Shown one piece after another: positions 24,664 to 31,845 of a stretch of DNA of 36,315 nt. The notes under the pieces are model-generated. The model worked only from the letters and a program-made list of their open reading frames with translations, had not been told where the DNA came from and did not search any database. A program made the translations under genes and the position numbers. Source of the stretch: Akkermansiaceae bacterium (GTDB lineage: Bacteria > Verrucomicrobiota > Verrucomicrobiia > Verrucomicrobiales > Akkermansiaceae); NCBI GenBank assembly GCA_903906515.1, contig CAIVKO010000126.1, positions 1 to 36,315 of the forward strand. Direction: 5' to 3'. Numbering within the stretch: the stretch's first letter is position 1; each line of letters starts with the position of its first letter.

Positions 24664-24693
24664 GCGTTAGGAATCAAAAAAGCCCGAGCGCGT

Positions 24694-25545
24694 ATGAGCG
24701 AAAACGACAATCTGCCACCTTCTCCGTCCAAGCAAACGTCCAGCGTGCCTCTGAAAAAGGAAACGATCCGAGTCACTTTGAGCGACAGTGTGCCGGTTGC
24801 TGCGTCCAAACAAACGTCCAGTGTGCCTCTGAAAAAGGAAACGATCCGAGTCACTCTCAAGGCCGCAGACGCACCGCCCGCAGTTCCATCCGCCACTGTA
24901 TCTTTGGCTCCTCCGGCGCGTCCGCCTATGCCTAGTGGAGCGCCGCCCACACCCACCGCCCTCGCGACCGCTCCTCCCCGCCCCACGACTCCCGCGCCAA
25001 CGATTCCGTTGCGCGCTACGCCGACCACGCCTGCGCCGACGATTCCATTACGCACGGCCGGTGCTACGCCAACCACACCTGCGCCAACGATTCCATTACG
25101 CACGGCTGGTGCCACGCCAACCACGCCCGCGCCGACGATTCCATTGCGCACCAGTGGCGCGCCTACATCTCCGTCGCCCGTGCCGACGATCCGTCTTGCG
25201 ACTTCCAAAGGTCCAGTTACACCCGGCCCGACACCGACATCCCCGCTCGTGGCTCCCGGTCAAGCCACAGTAGGCGGTGCCCCGACACTGCCGAAAGCGA
25301 CCGTCCAGCTTCAGGCACCCACCCAACCGCTGGGCTCCTCCTTTCCAACCGGTGGATCATCGGCAACTTTCCAAATCGAGGAAGAAGAAGAGCAAGAGGC
25401 CCATGCTACTTTGTATAAAGTCCTTTCTGGAGTCGGATTTGCCGCCGCCCTTGTGGTGTTGGTTTTCCAACTCATGATCGCCAAGACTTGGATCGAGGTG
25501 GCAGACAATCCCAAAGTCGGCGATTGGATGCAGCTTTTCGAATAA
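24694..25545 (+). CDS. Pro/Thr-rich tandem-repeat membrane protein
   Basis: A 283-residue protein from ATG 24694 (the frame is open to an upstream TTG, which lies in the promoter-like box). It opens with two near-identical copies of an 18-residue motif, SKQTSSVPLKKETIRVTL (24727-24780 and 24805-24858). A Pro/Thr/Ala-rich stretch follows, with tandem 16-residue units of type TPTTPAPTIPLRTAGA (25018-25161, three full copies with partial ones on either side). Short cores of the form T-[IV]-x-L recur along the chain ('ATVSL', 'PTIPL', 'PTIRL', 'ATVQL'). After an acidic 'EEEEEQEAH' comes one membrane helix (about 250-266, VGFAAALVVLVFQLMIA) and a short tail. No signal peptide is seen, so the repeat arm should be cytoplasmic. 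The family is unknown to me. Confidence 0.8.
   Translation: MSENDNLPPSPSKQTSSVPLKKETIRVTLSDSVPVAASKQTSSVPLKKETIRVTLKAADAPPAVPSATVSLAPPARPPMPSGAPPTPTALATAPPRPTTPAPTIPLRATPTTPAPTIPLRTAGATPTTPAPTIPLRTAGATPTTPAPTIPLRTSGAPTSPSPVPTIRLATSKGPVTPGPTPTSPLVAPGQATVGGAPTLPKATVQLQAPTQPLGSSFPTGGSSATFQIEEEEEQEAHATLYKVLSGVGFAAALVVLVFQLMIAKTWIEVADNPKVGDWMQLFE
24982..25161 (+). repeat. 48-bp coding tandem repeat
   Basis: Three consecutive 48-bp units start at 25018, 25066 and 25114, each coding for TPTTPAPTIPLR plus a TAGA/TSGA linker. A partial unit (PTTPAPTIPLRA) lies directly upstream from about 24982. The units are nearly identical in DNA, differing mainly at third codon positions, which indicates recent expansion or repeat homogenisation inside the gene. 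Confidence 0.85.
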
Positions 25546-25571
25546 CCTCATCAACACCACCTCCCACTCCC

Positions 25572-25652
25572 ATGGCATTACCTATCCTCAACGCTCTGTT
25601 GGCTGGCGCAGTCCTTTATCTGGCATATATTACCGGAGCCCTTCCCATATAG
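25572..25652 (+). CDS. Possible 26-residue hydrophobic peptide
   Basis: A 26-codon open frame (ATG 25572, TAG 25650) lies 26 bp after the tandem-repeat protein's stop. The product is almost wholly hydrophobic, MALPILNALLAG at its start and VLYLAYITGALPI at its end, and could span the membrane once. No Shine-Dalgarno site is seen, but that is true of nearly all genes here. The position between a TM-anchored protein and a stem-loop that looks like a terminator makes a small membrane partner plausible. Coding status is unproven. Confidence 0.4.
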   Translation: MALPILNALLAGAVLYLAYITGALPI

Positions 25653-25683
25653 AGCCATCCCTGCTCTTTGCGATTTACAGATC

Positions 25684-25716
25684 AGAGCCGTCCCACATTC
25701 ATTGCAGGGCGGCTCT
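25684..25716 (+). terminator. Stem-loop before trxA
   Basis: AGAGCCG (25684-25690) pairs with CGGCTCT (25710-25716), and the stem continues inward with CCC/GGG after a bulged T. It is 31 bp after the putative micro-ORF and 37 bp before trxA. Only a weak T-run follows (TGACGTTTCCC). It probably ends the upstream transcript; TTGACG at 25716-25721 might then serve trxA as a -35 box. Confidence 0.5.
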
Positions 25717-25753
25717 TGACGTTTCCCCTCTCCTCTGCAAACTCCCTCTTGCC

Positions 25754-26074
25754 ATGTCATTGAAACTTACCGACACCAATTTCCAATCCGAAGTGATCGA
25801 CTCCAATGTGCCAGTCCTCGTGGACTTCTGGGCCGAATGGTGCGGCCCCTGCAAAATGCTCGGCCCTGTGCTCGACCAACTCTCCACCGAGCTCGAAGGC
25901 CAGGCTAAGGTCGGTAAGGTCAATGTCGACGAAGCCCGCGAACTTGCCGTGAAATACAGCGTGCGCTCGATCCCCTATCTCCTGTTCTTCAAGAACGGCG
26001 AGGTGAAGGACCAGATCGTCGGAGCCAACGTCACCAAGGACCAACTCAAGGCGAAGCTGCTCGCGCTCGCCTGA
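25754..26074 (+). CDS. trxA: Thioredoxin
   Basis: A 106-residue thioredoxin of standard length. 'VLVDFWAEWCGPCKMLGPVL' contains the redox-active WCGPC (30-34), the buried Asp is in 'VDFWA', and the cis-proline loop reads 'RSIPYLLFF' (Pro76 region). The fold ends with 'GANVTKDQLKAKLLAL'. There is no signal peptide, so it is a cytoplasmic disulfide reductase. The gene is followed by uup after 10 bp and probably shares its transcript. Confidence 0.97.
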   Translation: MSLKLTDTNFQSEVIDSNVPVLVDFWAEWCGPCKMLGPVLDQLSTELEGQAKVGKVNVDEARELAVKYSVRSIPYLLFFKNGEVKDQIVGANVTKDQLKAKLLALA

Positions 26075-26084
26075 GTCAGCCCTC

Positions 26085-27989
26085 ATGTCCGCACTTCTGT
26101 CCGCCAATGAAATCCGTCTGAGCTTCGGTTATCAGAATTTGTTAGATGGAGTCACGCTCGCCGTGGCCGCTGGCGAAAAGGTCGGCATGGTCGGCCGCAA
26201 CGGTTGTGGAAAAACCTCGTTGCTCAAGATCCTCAGCGGTGTGCAGGCACCGGACTCCGGTGAAATCGCTCGGCGTCGCTCTCTGCGCATCGGTTACCTG
26301 CCTCAGGAATTCGAGATAGATCCGGAACTCAGCGTTCAGGAAAATATCGCCTCCGGCGCGGCGGATATCGTCGATGCCATCAAACGCTACGAAAACGGCG
26401 AGGGCAGCGAAGCCGAACTCGCCGAGTTGCTGCACCTGATTGATCACGCCGACGGCTGGAATCTCGATGCCCGCATCAAGGCGACAGCCACCGCGCTCGA
26501 CGCACCCGCGCTGGAACTCACCGTCGGCCTACTCTCCGGAGGGGAGAAACGCCGCGTCGCACTTTGCCGTGCGCTCGCTTGCCAACCGGATCTGTTATTG
26601 CTGGATGAGCCGACCAATCATCTCGACGCCGAGTCGATCCGCTGGCTGGAAGATTATCTTCGCGGGTTTCCCGGTGCGGTTATTTTCGTCACGCATGATC
26701 GCTATTTCCTCGATGTCATCGCCTCGCGCATCATTGAGATCGACGAAGGACGTGCGTTTTCCCATCCGGGAAACTACACCGCGTTTCTCGAATCCAAGGC
26801 GGTGCGCCGCCAGATCGCCGAGCAGACCGAGCGCCGCCGCCAGCGGTTTCTTCGCGAGGAACTTGATTGGGTGCGCTCCGGCGTCAAGGCGCGTGGCACC
26901 AAGTCCCGCCACCGTATGGACCAATTTTATGAAATCGAGGGCATGGAAGCCCCACCGGAAGAGCGCGAAATGGATCTCCTCATTCCACCGCCGCCGGATT
27001 TGGGAAACATCGTGGTAGATCTGGAAAACGCCGGCGTGAATGTTGGCACTGCGACCTCACCCCGCTGGTTGTTCCGCCATCTCACGCTCACCCTGCGACC
27101 CGGCCAGTGCACCGGCATCGTTGGCCGCAACGGCGTTGGAAAAACCACCTTGCTGAAACTCTGCCTCGGCCAGATCCCGCCCACCGAGGGCACCGCCGTC
27201 ATCGGCAAGCGGGTGAAGGTGAACTACATCGACCAAACCCGCATGGTGCTCGACGGCACGGGTTCGTTGTTAGACGAGGTTGCCGATGGCAATGAGAAGC
27301 TGATGTTCGGCAACCAGTCGCTCGGTGCCCGCGCCTACCTGCGGCGCTTTCTCTTCAACGACCAGCGGATCAACGAGCGCGTCGATCTTCTATCCGGTGG
27401 CGAGCGCGCCCGGCTGATGCTTGCCAAGGTGCTCAAAAACGGCGGCAACCTGATCATCCTTGACGAGCCGACCAACGACCTCGATCTGCCATCGCTGCGG
27501 ATGTTGGAGGAGGCACTCGCGGATTTCGAAGGCTCGGTGATCTGTGTCTCCCACGACCGGTATTTCCTCGACCGTATCTGCGACCAAATCATCGCCTTCG
27601 AGGAAAATGGTCTGATAGTGCAGCCTGGAAATTATTCCTACTATCTCGAAAAACGCCACGCCCGCGAGGCGGCGCAACGCATCCAAGCCCAGTCCGCGGC
27701 GCGCGATGCCGCCGCCCGCCGCAAGGCCACGACGGAAGCGGTTTCCACCAAACCGCGCAAACTCACGTTCAAGGAAAAGACCGAACTCGAAGGCATCGAG
27801 ACCACCATCCTTGCCGCCGAGCAGGAAGTCGAGTCCATCGAATCCCGCCTCCACGATCCGGACTACCAAGCCGCACACTTCGAGGAAATACCGGAGCTGG
27901 TAAAACAACTCGACCAGGCGAAAGCCATCGTCGCAACGTTATACGAACGCTGGGAGGAACTCGAAGCCCTACGCGGTGATTCCGTGTGA
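26085..27989 (+). CDS. uup: ABC-F family ATPase, Uup-like
   Basis: A 634-residue soluble protein with two fused ABC ATPase domains and no membrane part, as in the ABC-F family that acts on ribosomes. Walker A sequences are GRNGCGKTS (37-45) and GRNGVGKTT (about 347-355); signatures are LLSGGEKRR and LLSGGERAR; Walker B segments are 'LLLLDEPTNHLD' and 'LIILDEPTNDLD', followed by 'FVTHDRYFLD' and 'CVSHDRYFLD'. The inter-domain linker is about 230-320. A C-terminal coiled coil after 'KLTFKEKTELEGIE' (about 560-630) is the Uup-type DNA/ribosome-binding tail, which favours Uup over EttA. It lies 10 bp behind trxA. A dispersed repeat begins right after the stop. Confidence 0.93.
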   Translation: MSALLSANEIRLSFGYQNLLDGVTLAVAAGEKVGMVGRNGCGKTSLLKILSGVQAPDSGEIARRRSLRIGYLPQEFEIDPELSVQENIASGAADIVDAIKRYENGEGSEAELAELLHLIDHADGWNLDARIKATATALDAPALELTVGLLSGGEKRRVALCRALACQPDLLLLDEPTNHLDAESIRWLEDYLRGFPGAVIFVTHDRYFLDVIASRIIEIDEGRAFSHPGNYTAFLESKAVRRQIAEQTERRRQRFLREELDWVRSGVKARGTKSRHRMDQFYEIEGMEAPPEEREMDLLIPPPPDLGNIVVDLENAGVNVGTATSPRWLFRHLTLTLRPGQCTGIVGRNGVGKTTLLKLCLGQIPPTEGTAVIGKRVKVNYIDQTRMVLDGTGSLLDEVADGNEKLMFGNQSLGARAYLRRFLFNDQRINERVDLLSGGERARLMLAKVLKNGGNLIILDEPTNDLDLPSLRMLEEALADFEGSVICVSHDRYFLDRICDQIIAFEENGLIVQPGNYSYYLEKRHAREAAQRIQAQSAARDAAARRKATTEAVSTKPRKLTFKEKTELEGIETTILAAEQEVESIESRLHDPDYQAAHFEEIPELVKQLDQAKAIVATLYERWEELEALRGDSV

Positions 27990-27991
27990 AT

Positions 27992-28033
27992 CTGTTAGCA
28001 AATCCTGCTGACGATCGTCCGAATAATCGGTAC
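27992..28033. repeat. Palindromic dispersed repeat, copy B
   Basis: CTGTTAGCAAATCCTGC, identical to copy A at 2668, followed by the 10-bp palindrome GACGATCGTC. The palindrome differs from copy A in its central two bases, and similarity continues as GAATAATCGGTA. It starts 2 bp behind the uup stop codon, so both copies sit at gene 3' ends in the same orientation relative to the upstream gene. The outer CAAATC/GATTTG pair of copy A is not kept here. Confidence 0.8.
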
Positions 28034-28477
28034 TGGAGAACACTCAAGGAGCGGCGATGCATGATCCTGACGCCCCGCAAGATCCAAAGAATGCTTTCGT
28101 AGGACACACGTCCCCCGGATCTACCAATTAGAGCCGGATGGAGCCGGTCCCGTTGGCTGTCGCTGTTTATCGGGTGGATGAGAATGGCAAAGTATGGCTG
28201 GAGGAACTTGACCCGCGGAGACTGGTGAACACTCTCAGCACTTCCGCAGCCTGCCACCATTGTTCAGCCCGGCTGATTCCCTTGTGTATCGTCGCGGCTG
28301 TGGCATTCGTTTGCCAGCCTCAATGAGGCTCTATCGGCACCATTTATTCAATCTCCTGACCACTGGTCATAACTTTCCTGGCCGCTTTGTCAAGATTTCG
28401 ATCGGTTGCGGATTTTTTGGCCTATCGGAAATTCCGTCGCGAGGTGATTCCATTGCTGATGCCTGATCGATGAACAC
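28034..28477. other. Intergenic stretch without a clear gene
   Basis: About 440 bp between the repeat behind uup and the end of the convergent methyltransferase gene. A 62-codon frame (28138-28326, plus) begins with protein-like sequence (VAVYRVDENGKVWLEEL) but then turns into Cys-rich, low-quality sequence and has no supporting context. It may be a decayed fragment. No RNA gene or strong hairpin was recognised. Confidence 0.5.
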
Positions 28478-29506
28478 TCAGCGTTTTTCGGCGTGAAGGA
28501 TCTTGTAGGTTTTGTCTTCCACGGTTTTGCGCCAAGAGAGATTGCAGGCATCCAGAATCCCTTCGTAGGGGAGTTGGCGGTTGGCGACGAGCAAGAGCCT
28601 GCCGCCGCGTTTGAGCGCGGGGACCGCGTTGGTTAGAAATGCGCGCCCCAGGCCGGTGTCGGTCGCCTGTCCGGTGTGGAACGGCGGGTTCATGATGATC
28701 GCGTCATACGTGGCGGACAATCCGGTGGTGACGTCGTGCCAGAGGTAGCGGATGTCCACGGACGTGGTTTCATCGGGGGAGTTCCATCCTGCGAGGTTCC
28801 TGCGTGCGCAGTCCAGCGCGCGGGCATCCGCCTCGTAGAGATCGATGCGGGTGATGTTGGGGCATTTCCGCAGGGCGGATTTTGTTAGGAATCCCCAACC
28901 CGCGCCGAGATCGGCGACGGTTCCGTGGAGGTGTACCGGCAGGTGATCGGCGAGGAGCTGCGAGCCGGGATCGATGTGGTCGCAACTGAAGATGCCGGCG
29001 CGGGTGACGAATCCGGTTTCGGGGATGTTCTTAAAATCATCGAGGGCTGTCCATTCGGAGAAAAGCGCTTCGTCCCAGGTGCCGTCTTCGGCAGAGTGGA
29101 AGGCGCGGCATTTGTTTTTCTGGATGGAACCGAGGGTTCCGGTGGCGCGTGAGAATTCTTTTTCAAATCTGGCGGCACCAGCGGTATTGGGCATGGCGAC
29201 GAGGATGGTGCCACCAGGAGCGAGATGTCGGCGGGCCATGGCAAACCATGCCAGCGTCTCGTCGCGGGATTTTCCGGGCAGGATGAGCACCAGTGGCCAT
29301 GTGTTTGGTGGTGTTTCGTCGATGCGTGGGAATCCGGCGCGGTCCCATGAGTCCGCCAGCGGCTTGAGCGGCTGCCAGCCGGTGATGTCCGGCCATTCGC
29401 GCAATGCGGGATGCGGTTGGGCCCCGAGAAAAAAGGCCCGCGCTGGCACAGGAAGACCCTCTTCCGTAGAAAATGCGGACATCAGGGTTTCAAGGGCGGG
29501 GTTCAC
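28478..29506 (-). CDS. RsmC-like class I SAM methyltransferase
   Basis: A 342-residue protein with the RsmC/RlmG two-domain plan: a degenerate N-terminal methyltransferase-like domain (about 1-160) and an active C-terminal one. The SAM site is 'VADLGAGWGFLTKSAL' (197-212) and the catalytic motif 'IMNPPFHTG' (271-279), the NPPF type used for base amino-group methylation. RsmC and RlmG modify guanines of 16S or 23S rRNA at N2; this product's exact target is not decided here. The longest frame starts at a GTG (29506); an ATG at 29482 is an alternative. The gene is divergent from the PIN-TRAM gene, with a 113-bp gap. Confidence 0.85.
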   Translation of the reverse strand: MNPALETLMSAFSTEEGLPVPARAFFLGAQPHPALREWPDITGWQPLKPLADSWDRAGFPRIDETPPNTWPLVLILPGKSRDETLAWFAMARRHLAPGGTILVAMPNTAGAARFEKEFSRATGTLGSIQKNKCRAFHSAEDGTWDEALFSEWTALDDFKNIPETGFVTRAGIFSCDHIDPGSQLLADHLPVHLHGTVADLGAGWGFLTKSALRKCPNITRIDLYEADARALDCARRNLAGWNSPDETTSVDIRYLWHDVTTGLSATYDAIIMNPPFHTGQATDTGLGRAFLTNAVPALKRGGRLLLVANRQLPYEGILDACNLSWRKTVEDKTYKILHAEKR

Positions 29507-29538
29507 GGCTGGGGTTTATCGTTTCAAGCGCCTTGTGT

Positions 29539-29556
29539 CCACAGATTCCACAGATC
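29539..29556. repeat. Short CCACAGAT direct repeat
   Basis: CCACAGATT and CCACAGATC stand back to back in the gap between the methyltransferase and PIN-TRAM genes. This resembles the 'CCACAGATTTCACAGAT' family of simple intergenic repeats seen in several PVC genomes; that link is from memory. It has no clear function here. Confidence 0.35.
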
Positions 29557-29619
29557 CACCTGTTATTTCGCCTTGCGGGTGCTGGGGAACTTCTTCAATC
29601 TGAAAGAAGCTTCACCATC

Positions 29620-30699
29620 ATGCGCTCACCACCGTCCGTCAATGTCGCGCGTCTCACCTATCTTCTGATTTGTGAGGCGGCAGGGGTGGCGATCGCGCTG
29701 AGCACCAAGGGAACGATGTTCGAAGTGCCGCTTTCCACGGGCGTCATGGGAGGAATGGGCGTGGCCGCGCTCTTCATCTGGATCGAGATGCTGATGAAAG
29801 GCTTTACGCTGCGCGGGTTTTCCACAGCCACCTTCGGCCTCGCCGTGGGATTGGTGTGTGCCTGGTTGCTCACGCGGGTTCAGATTTCCAATTTTATAGA
29901 ACTCACGTTCCGCGATCATTTTGAAAGAAAGGAATACGGAAACGTCGATGTCGTCATCAATGCGATGCGCCTGGCGATCGATGTGACCTTGTATGCGAGT
30001 CTAGGGTTTCTCGGTGCGACACTTGCGTTGCGTGGCAACCGCGATGATTTTGCCTTCATCATTCCTTATGTGAGGTTCCGTCAGGATGCGTCGTCCGGCC
30101 AGCCTATCGTGTTGGACAGCGAGGCGGTGATCGACGGGCGTGTGCAGGGCATCCTGCAGTCGGGCTTTCTGCACGGGCGCCTGATTGTTCCGCGCTTTGT
30201 CCTTGATGAGCTTCAATCCATGGCGGATTCCGCTTCCAATGGTGCCCGGCAGCGCGGCCAACGCGGGCTCGACTGTCTGGAAAGGATGCAGATGTCGCCT
30301 GATATCCAGATTTCCGTGCATGACTCCCGCAGCACGAGAGAGGATGAGCCGCTGAATTCCAGATTGATCGAAATCACACGATTGTTAGGTGCGCGCCTCA
30401 TGACGGTGGATGAAAATCTCAGCAAGGTGGCCAAGCTGCAGGGAGTGGATGTGTTGAATATTCATGAACTGGATGAGGCCCTTAAGCCCACGGTTGCCGT
30501 GGGCCAGAGGTTGCGGCTTGCGTTGGTGCGCGCGGGCAAGGAGGAGCACCAAGCCGTAGGATACTTGCCGGATGGCACGATGATCGTCGTCAATCACGGA
30601 GTCGCCCGCATCGGCACGACTGTGGAGGTGATTGTAGGCAGCACTTTGCAAACCACGGGTGGGATGATCGTGTTTGGCGAGATATACGTGCCGGCCTGA
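29620..30699 (+). CDS. PIN-TRAM membrane protein, YacL-like
   Basis: A 359-residue protein from ATG 29620 (a longer open frame upstream overlaps the divergent gene and the repeat). Four hydrophobic helices occupy about 10-140. A PIN nuclease domain follows (about 162-280) with acidic residues in place: 'IVLDSEAVIDGR' (D166), 'FVLDELQSMAD' (E197) and 'LMTVDENLSKVA' (D264). The end (about 291-356) is a TRAM RNA-binding domain, 'VAVGQRLRLALVRAGKEEHQAVGYLPDGTMIVV' in part. This layout is that of Bacillus YacL and its relatives, presumed membrane-bound ribonucleases. It converges with the CvfB-like gene, 24 bp away. A weak AAAGAAG lies about 10 nt before the start. Confidence 0.9.
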   Translation: MRSPPSVNVARLTYLLICEAAGVAIALSTKGTMFEVPLSTGVMGGMGVAALFIWIEMLMKGFTLRGFSTATFGLAVGLVCAWLLTRVQISNFIELTFRDHFERKEYGNVDVVINAMRLAIDVTLYASLGFLGATLALRGNRDDFAFIIPYVRFRQDASSGQPIVLDSEAVIDGRVQGILQSGFLHGRLIVPRFVLDELQSMADSASNGARQRGQRGLDCLERMQMSPDIQISVHDSRSTREDEPLNSRLIEITRLLGARLMTVDENLSKVAKLQGVDVLNIHELDEALKPTVAVGQRLRLALVRAGKEEHQAVGYLPDGTMIVVNHGVARIGTTVEVIVGSTLQTTGGMIVFGEIYVPA

Positions 30700-30723
30700 A
30701 TGGAACACGGCGAGACTGCACGC

Positions 30724-31563
30724 TCACTCGGGTTTTACTAGACGGAGGCCGCGAGGCTCGATCAGAATTTCCTGTTTCTTAAGGAGTGACCCGACTGCCT
30801 GTTTGAAGGTTCGTTTTGAGACACCCAGTTCATCGTGGATCTCCGCGGCCGGACTGTGATCGCCTAATGCCCAGAACCCTCCGCGCGCCCGGATTTCCGA
30901 CAGAATCCGCTCTTCAAGATCCGTCACCCGTGCTCGTCCGGGTGCGTGCAAAGTGAGATCGATTTTTCCGTCCTCACGGAGGGTGGAAACATAGCCTTTC
31001 ACGCGCTCGCCGGGTTGGAGCGGTTGGAACACGCCCTCGGAGTAGAGCAGCCCGGTGTGGGTGTTGTTGATCACGGCTTTGTAGCCCAGGTCGGTCTTTG
31101 CGAAGATCACCAGATCCACCTCATCGCCGGATTTGAAGGTGTGTGGCGTTTTGTCAAGGTGGCGGGTAAGGCGGCCTGAGGCCATGATCCTGCCGGAGAT
31201 TTTATCTAACAAAATATGAACCAGGTAGGTTTTCCCGATTTCCATGCGTTCTTTCTGTTCGCCGAACGGCACGAGAAGTTCCTTAGGCAGGCCCCAATCG
31301 AGAAACGCGCCGACGCCGGTGACGGCCACGCATTTGAGGCGGGCGAATTCGCCGGGCATGGCCATGGGAGTTTTACAGGTCGCCACCGGTCGGTCTTCGG
31401 AGTCCGTGTAAATGAAGACATCGAGGGAGCCGCCGATCACATTGTCGGAAGGAACTTCGCGATGGGGCAGCAGGACTTCGCCCAGGTCGCCTCCATCCAG
31501 ATAAAGTCCGAAGGATTTTTCCCGGATGATTCTGAGGGATGTGCGTTCACCGATGTTGGCCAT
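30724..31563 (-). CDS. cvfB: CvfB-like S1-domain RNA-binding protein
   Basis: A 279-residue protein from ATG 31563 (MANIGERTSL), the expected length for CvfB; the open frame extends 38 codons upstream into intergenic sequence. It carries S1-type OB folds: 'KCVAVTGVGAFLDWGLPKELLVPFGEQ' region (about 75-100) and 'KVIFAKTDLGYKAVINN...GLLYS' further on, then a winged-helix C-terminus ('AAEIHDELGVSKRTFKQAVGSLLKKQEILI'). CvfB (YitL) proteins bind RNA and influence virulence gene expression in Firmicutes; here a general RNA-binding regulator is inferred. A TTGTTAG string lies in the coding strand near 31206-31212. Confidence 0.88.
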   Translation of the reverse strand: MANIGERTSLRIIREKSFGLYLDGGDLGEVLLPHREVPSDNVIGGSLDVFIYTDSEDRPVATCKTPMAMPGEFARLKCVAVTGVGAFLDWGLPKELLVPFGEQKERMEIGKTYLVHILLDKISGRIMASGRLTRHLDKTPHTFKSGDEVDLVIFAKTDLGYKAVINNTHTGLLYSEGVFQPLQPGERVKGYVSTLREDGKIDLTLHAPGRARVTDLEERILSEIRARGGFWALGDHSPAAEIHDELGVSKRTFKQAVGSLLKKQEILIEPRGLRLVKPE

Positions 31564-31650
31564 GCCGGAGCATGGACCCGTCCGGTGCGAGAGTCGATGG
31601 CGATCTTGCCGGGTGGGCCGACGCATCAAAAAAGATTGGAATGACAGAAT

Positions 31651-31800
31651 CGAAACGCGGAGATGCTGAGAGCGCAAAGGACTTCGCGGAGTAATACGGA
31701 ATTCCCATGATGTGGCAAAGAATGACTTCCACCCCGTTCCGATTCCAAAATTGGATCACCTCAGCGCTTTCCTCAGCGCTCTCCGCATCTCTGCGTTTCG
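31651..31800. repeat. 150-bp inverted-repeat intergenic element
   Basis: A 25-nt arm at 31651-31675 (starts CGAAACGCGGAG) matches the reverse complement of 31776-31800 (ends CTGCGTTTCG) at 23 of 25 positions. The arms enclose about 100 bp with no gene. The arms resemble the 'CTCAGCGCTCTCCGCATCTCTGCGTTTC' simple repeat family familiar from bacterial intergenic regions. The element sits between the 3' end of the ROK gene and the CvfB-like gene, so on the ROK transcript it would form a long hairpin and might stop transcription. Confidence 0.7.
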
Positions 31801-31845
31801 CTGAATCATTTTTGATGTGTTACCCTGATCTTGCCGCGTGGTTTG

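Noticed and set aside
24982-25161. CRISPR-like array
   Set aside because: The 48-bp units are contiguous coding repeats without spacers.
29473-29619. 49-codon N-terminal extension of the PIN-TRAM protein
   Set aside because: It overlaps the divergent methyltransferase start and a simple repeat; the ATG at 29620 leads straight into the first membrane helix.
31564-31677. 38-codon N-terminal extension of the CvfB-like protein
   Set aside because: It lies in intergenic sequence that includes one arm of the inverted-repeat element; the ATG at 31563 gives the family's normal length.
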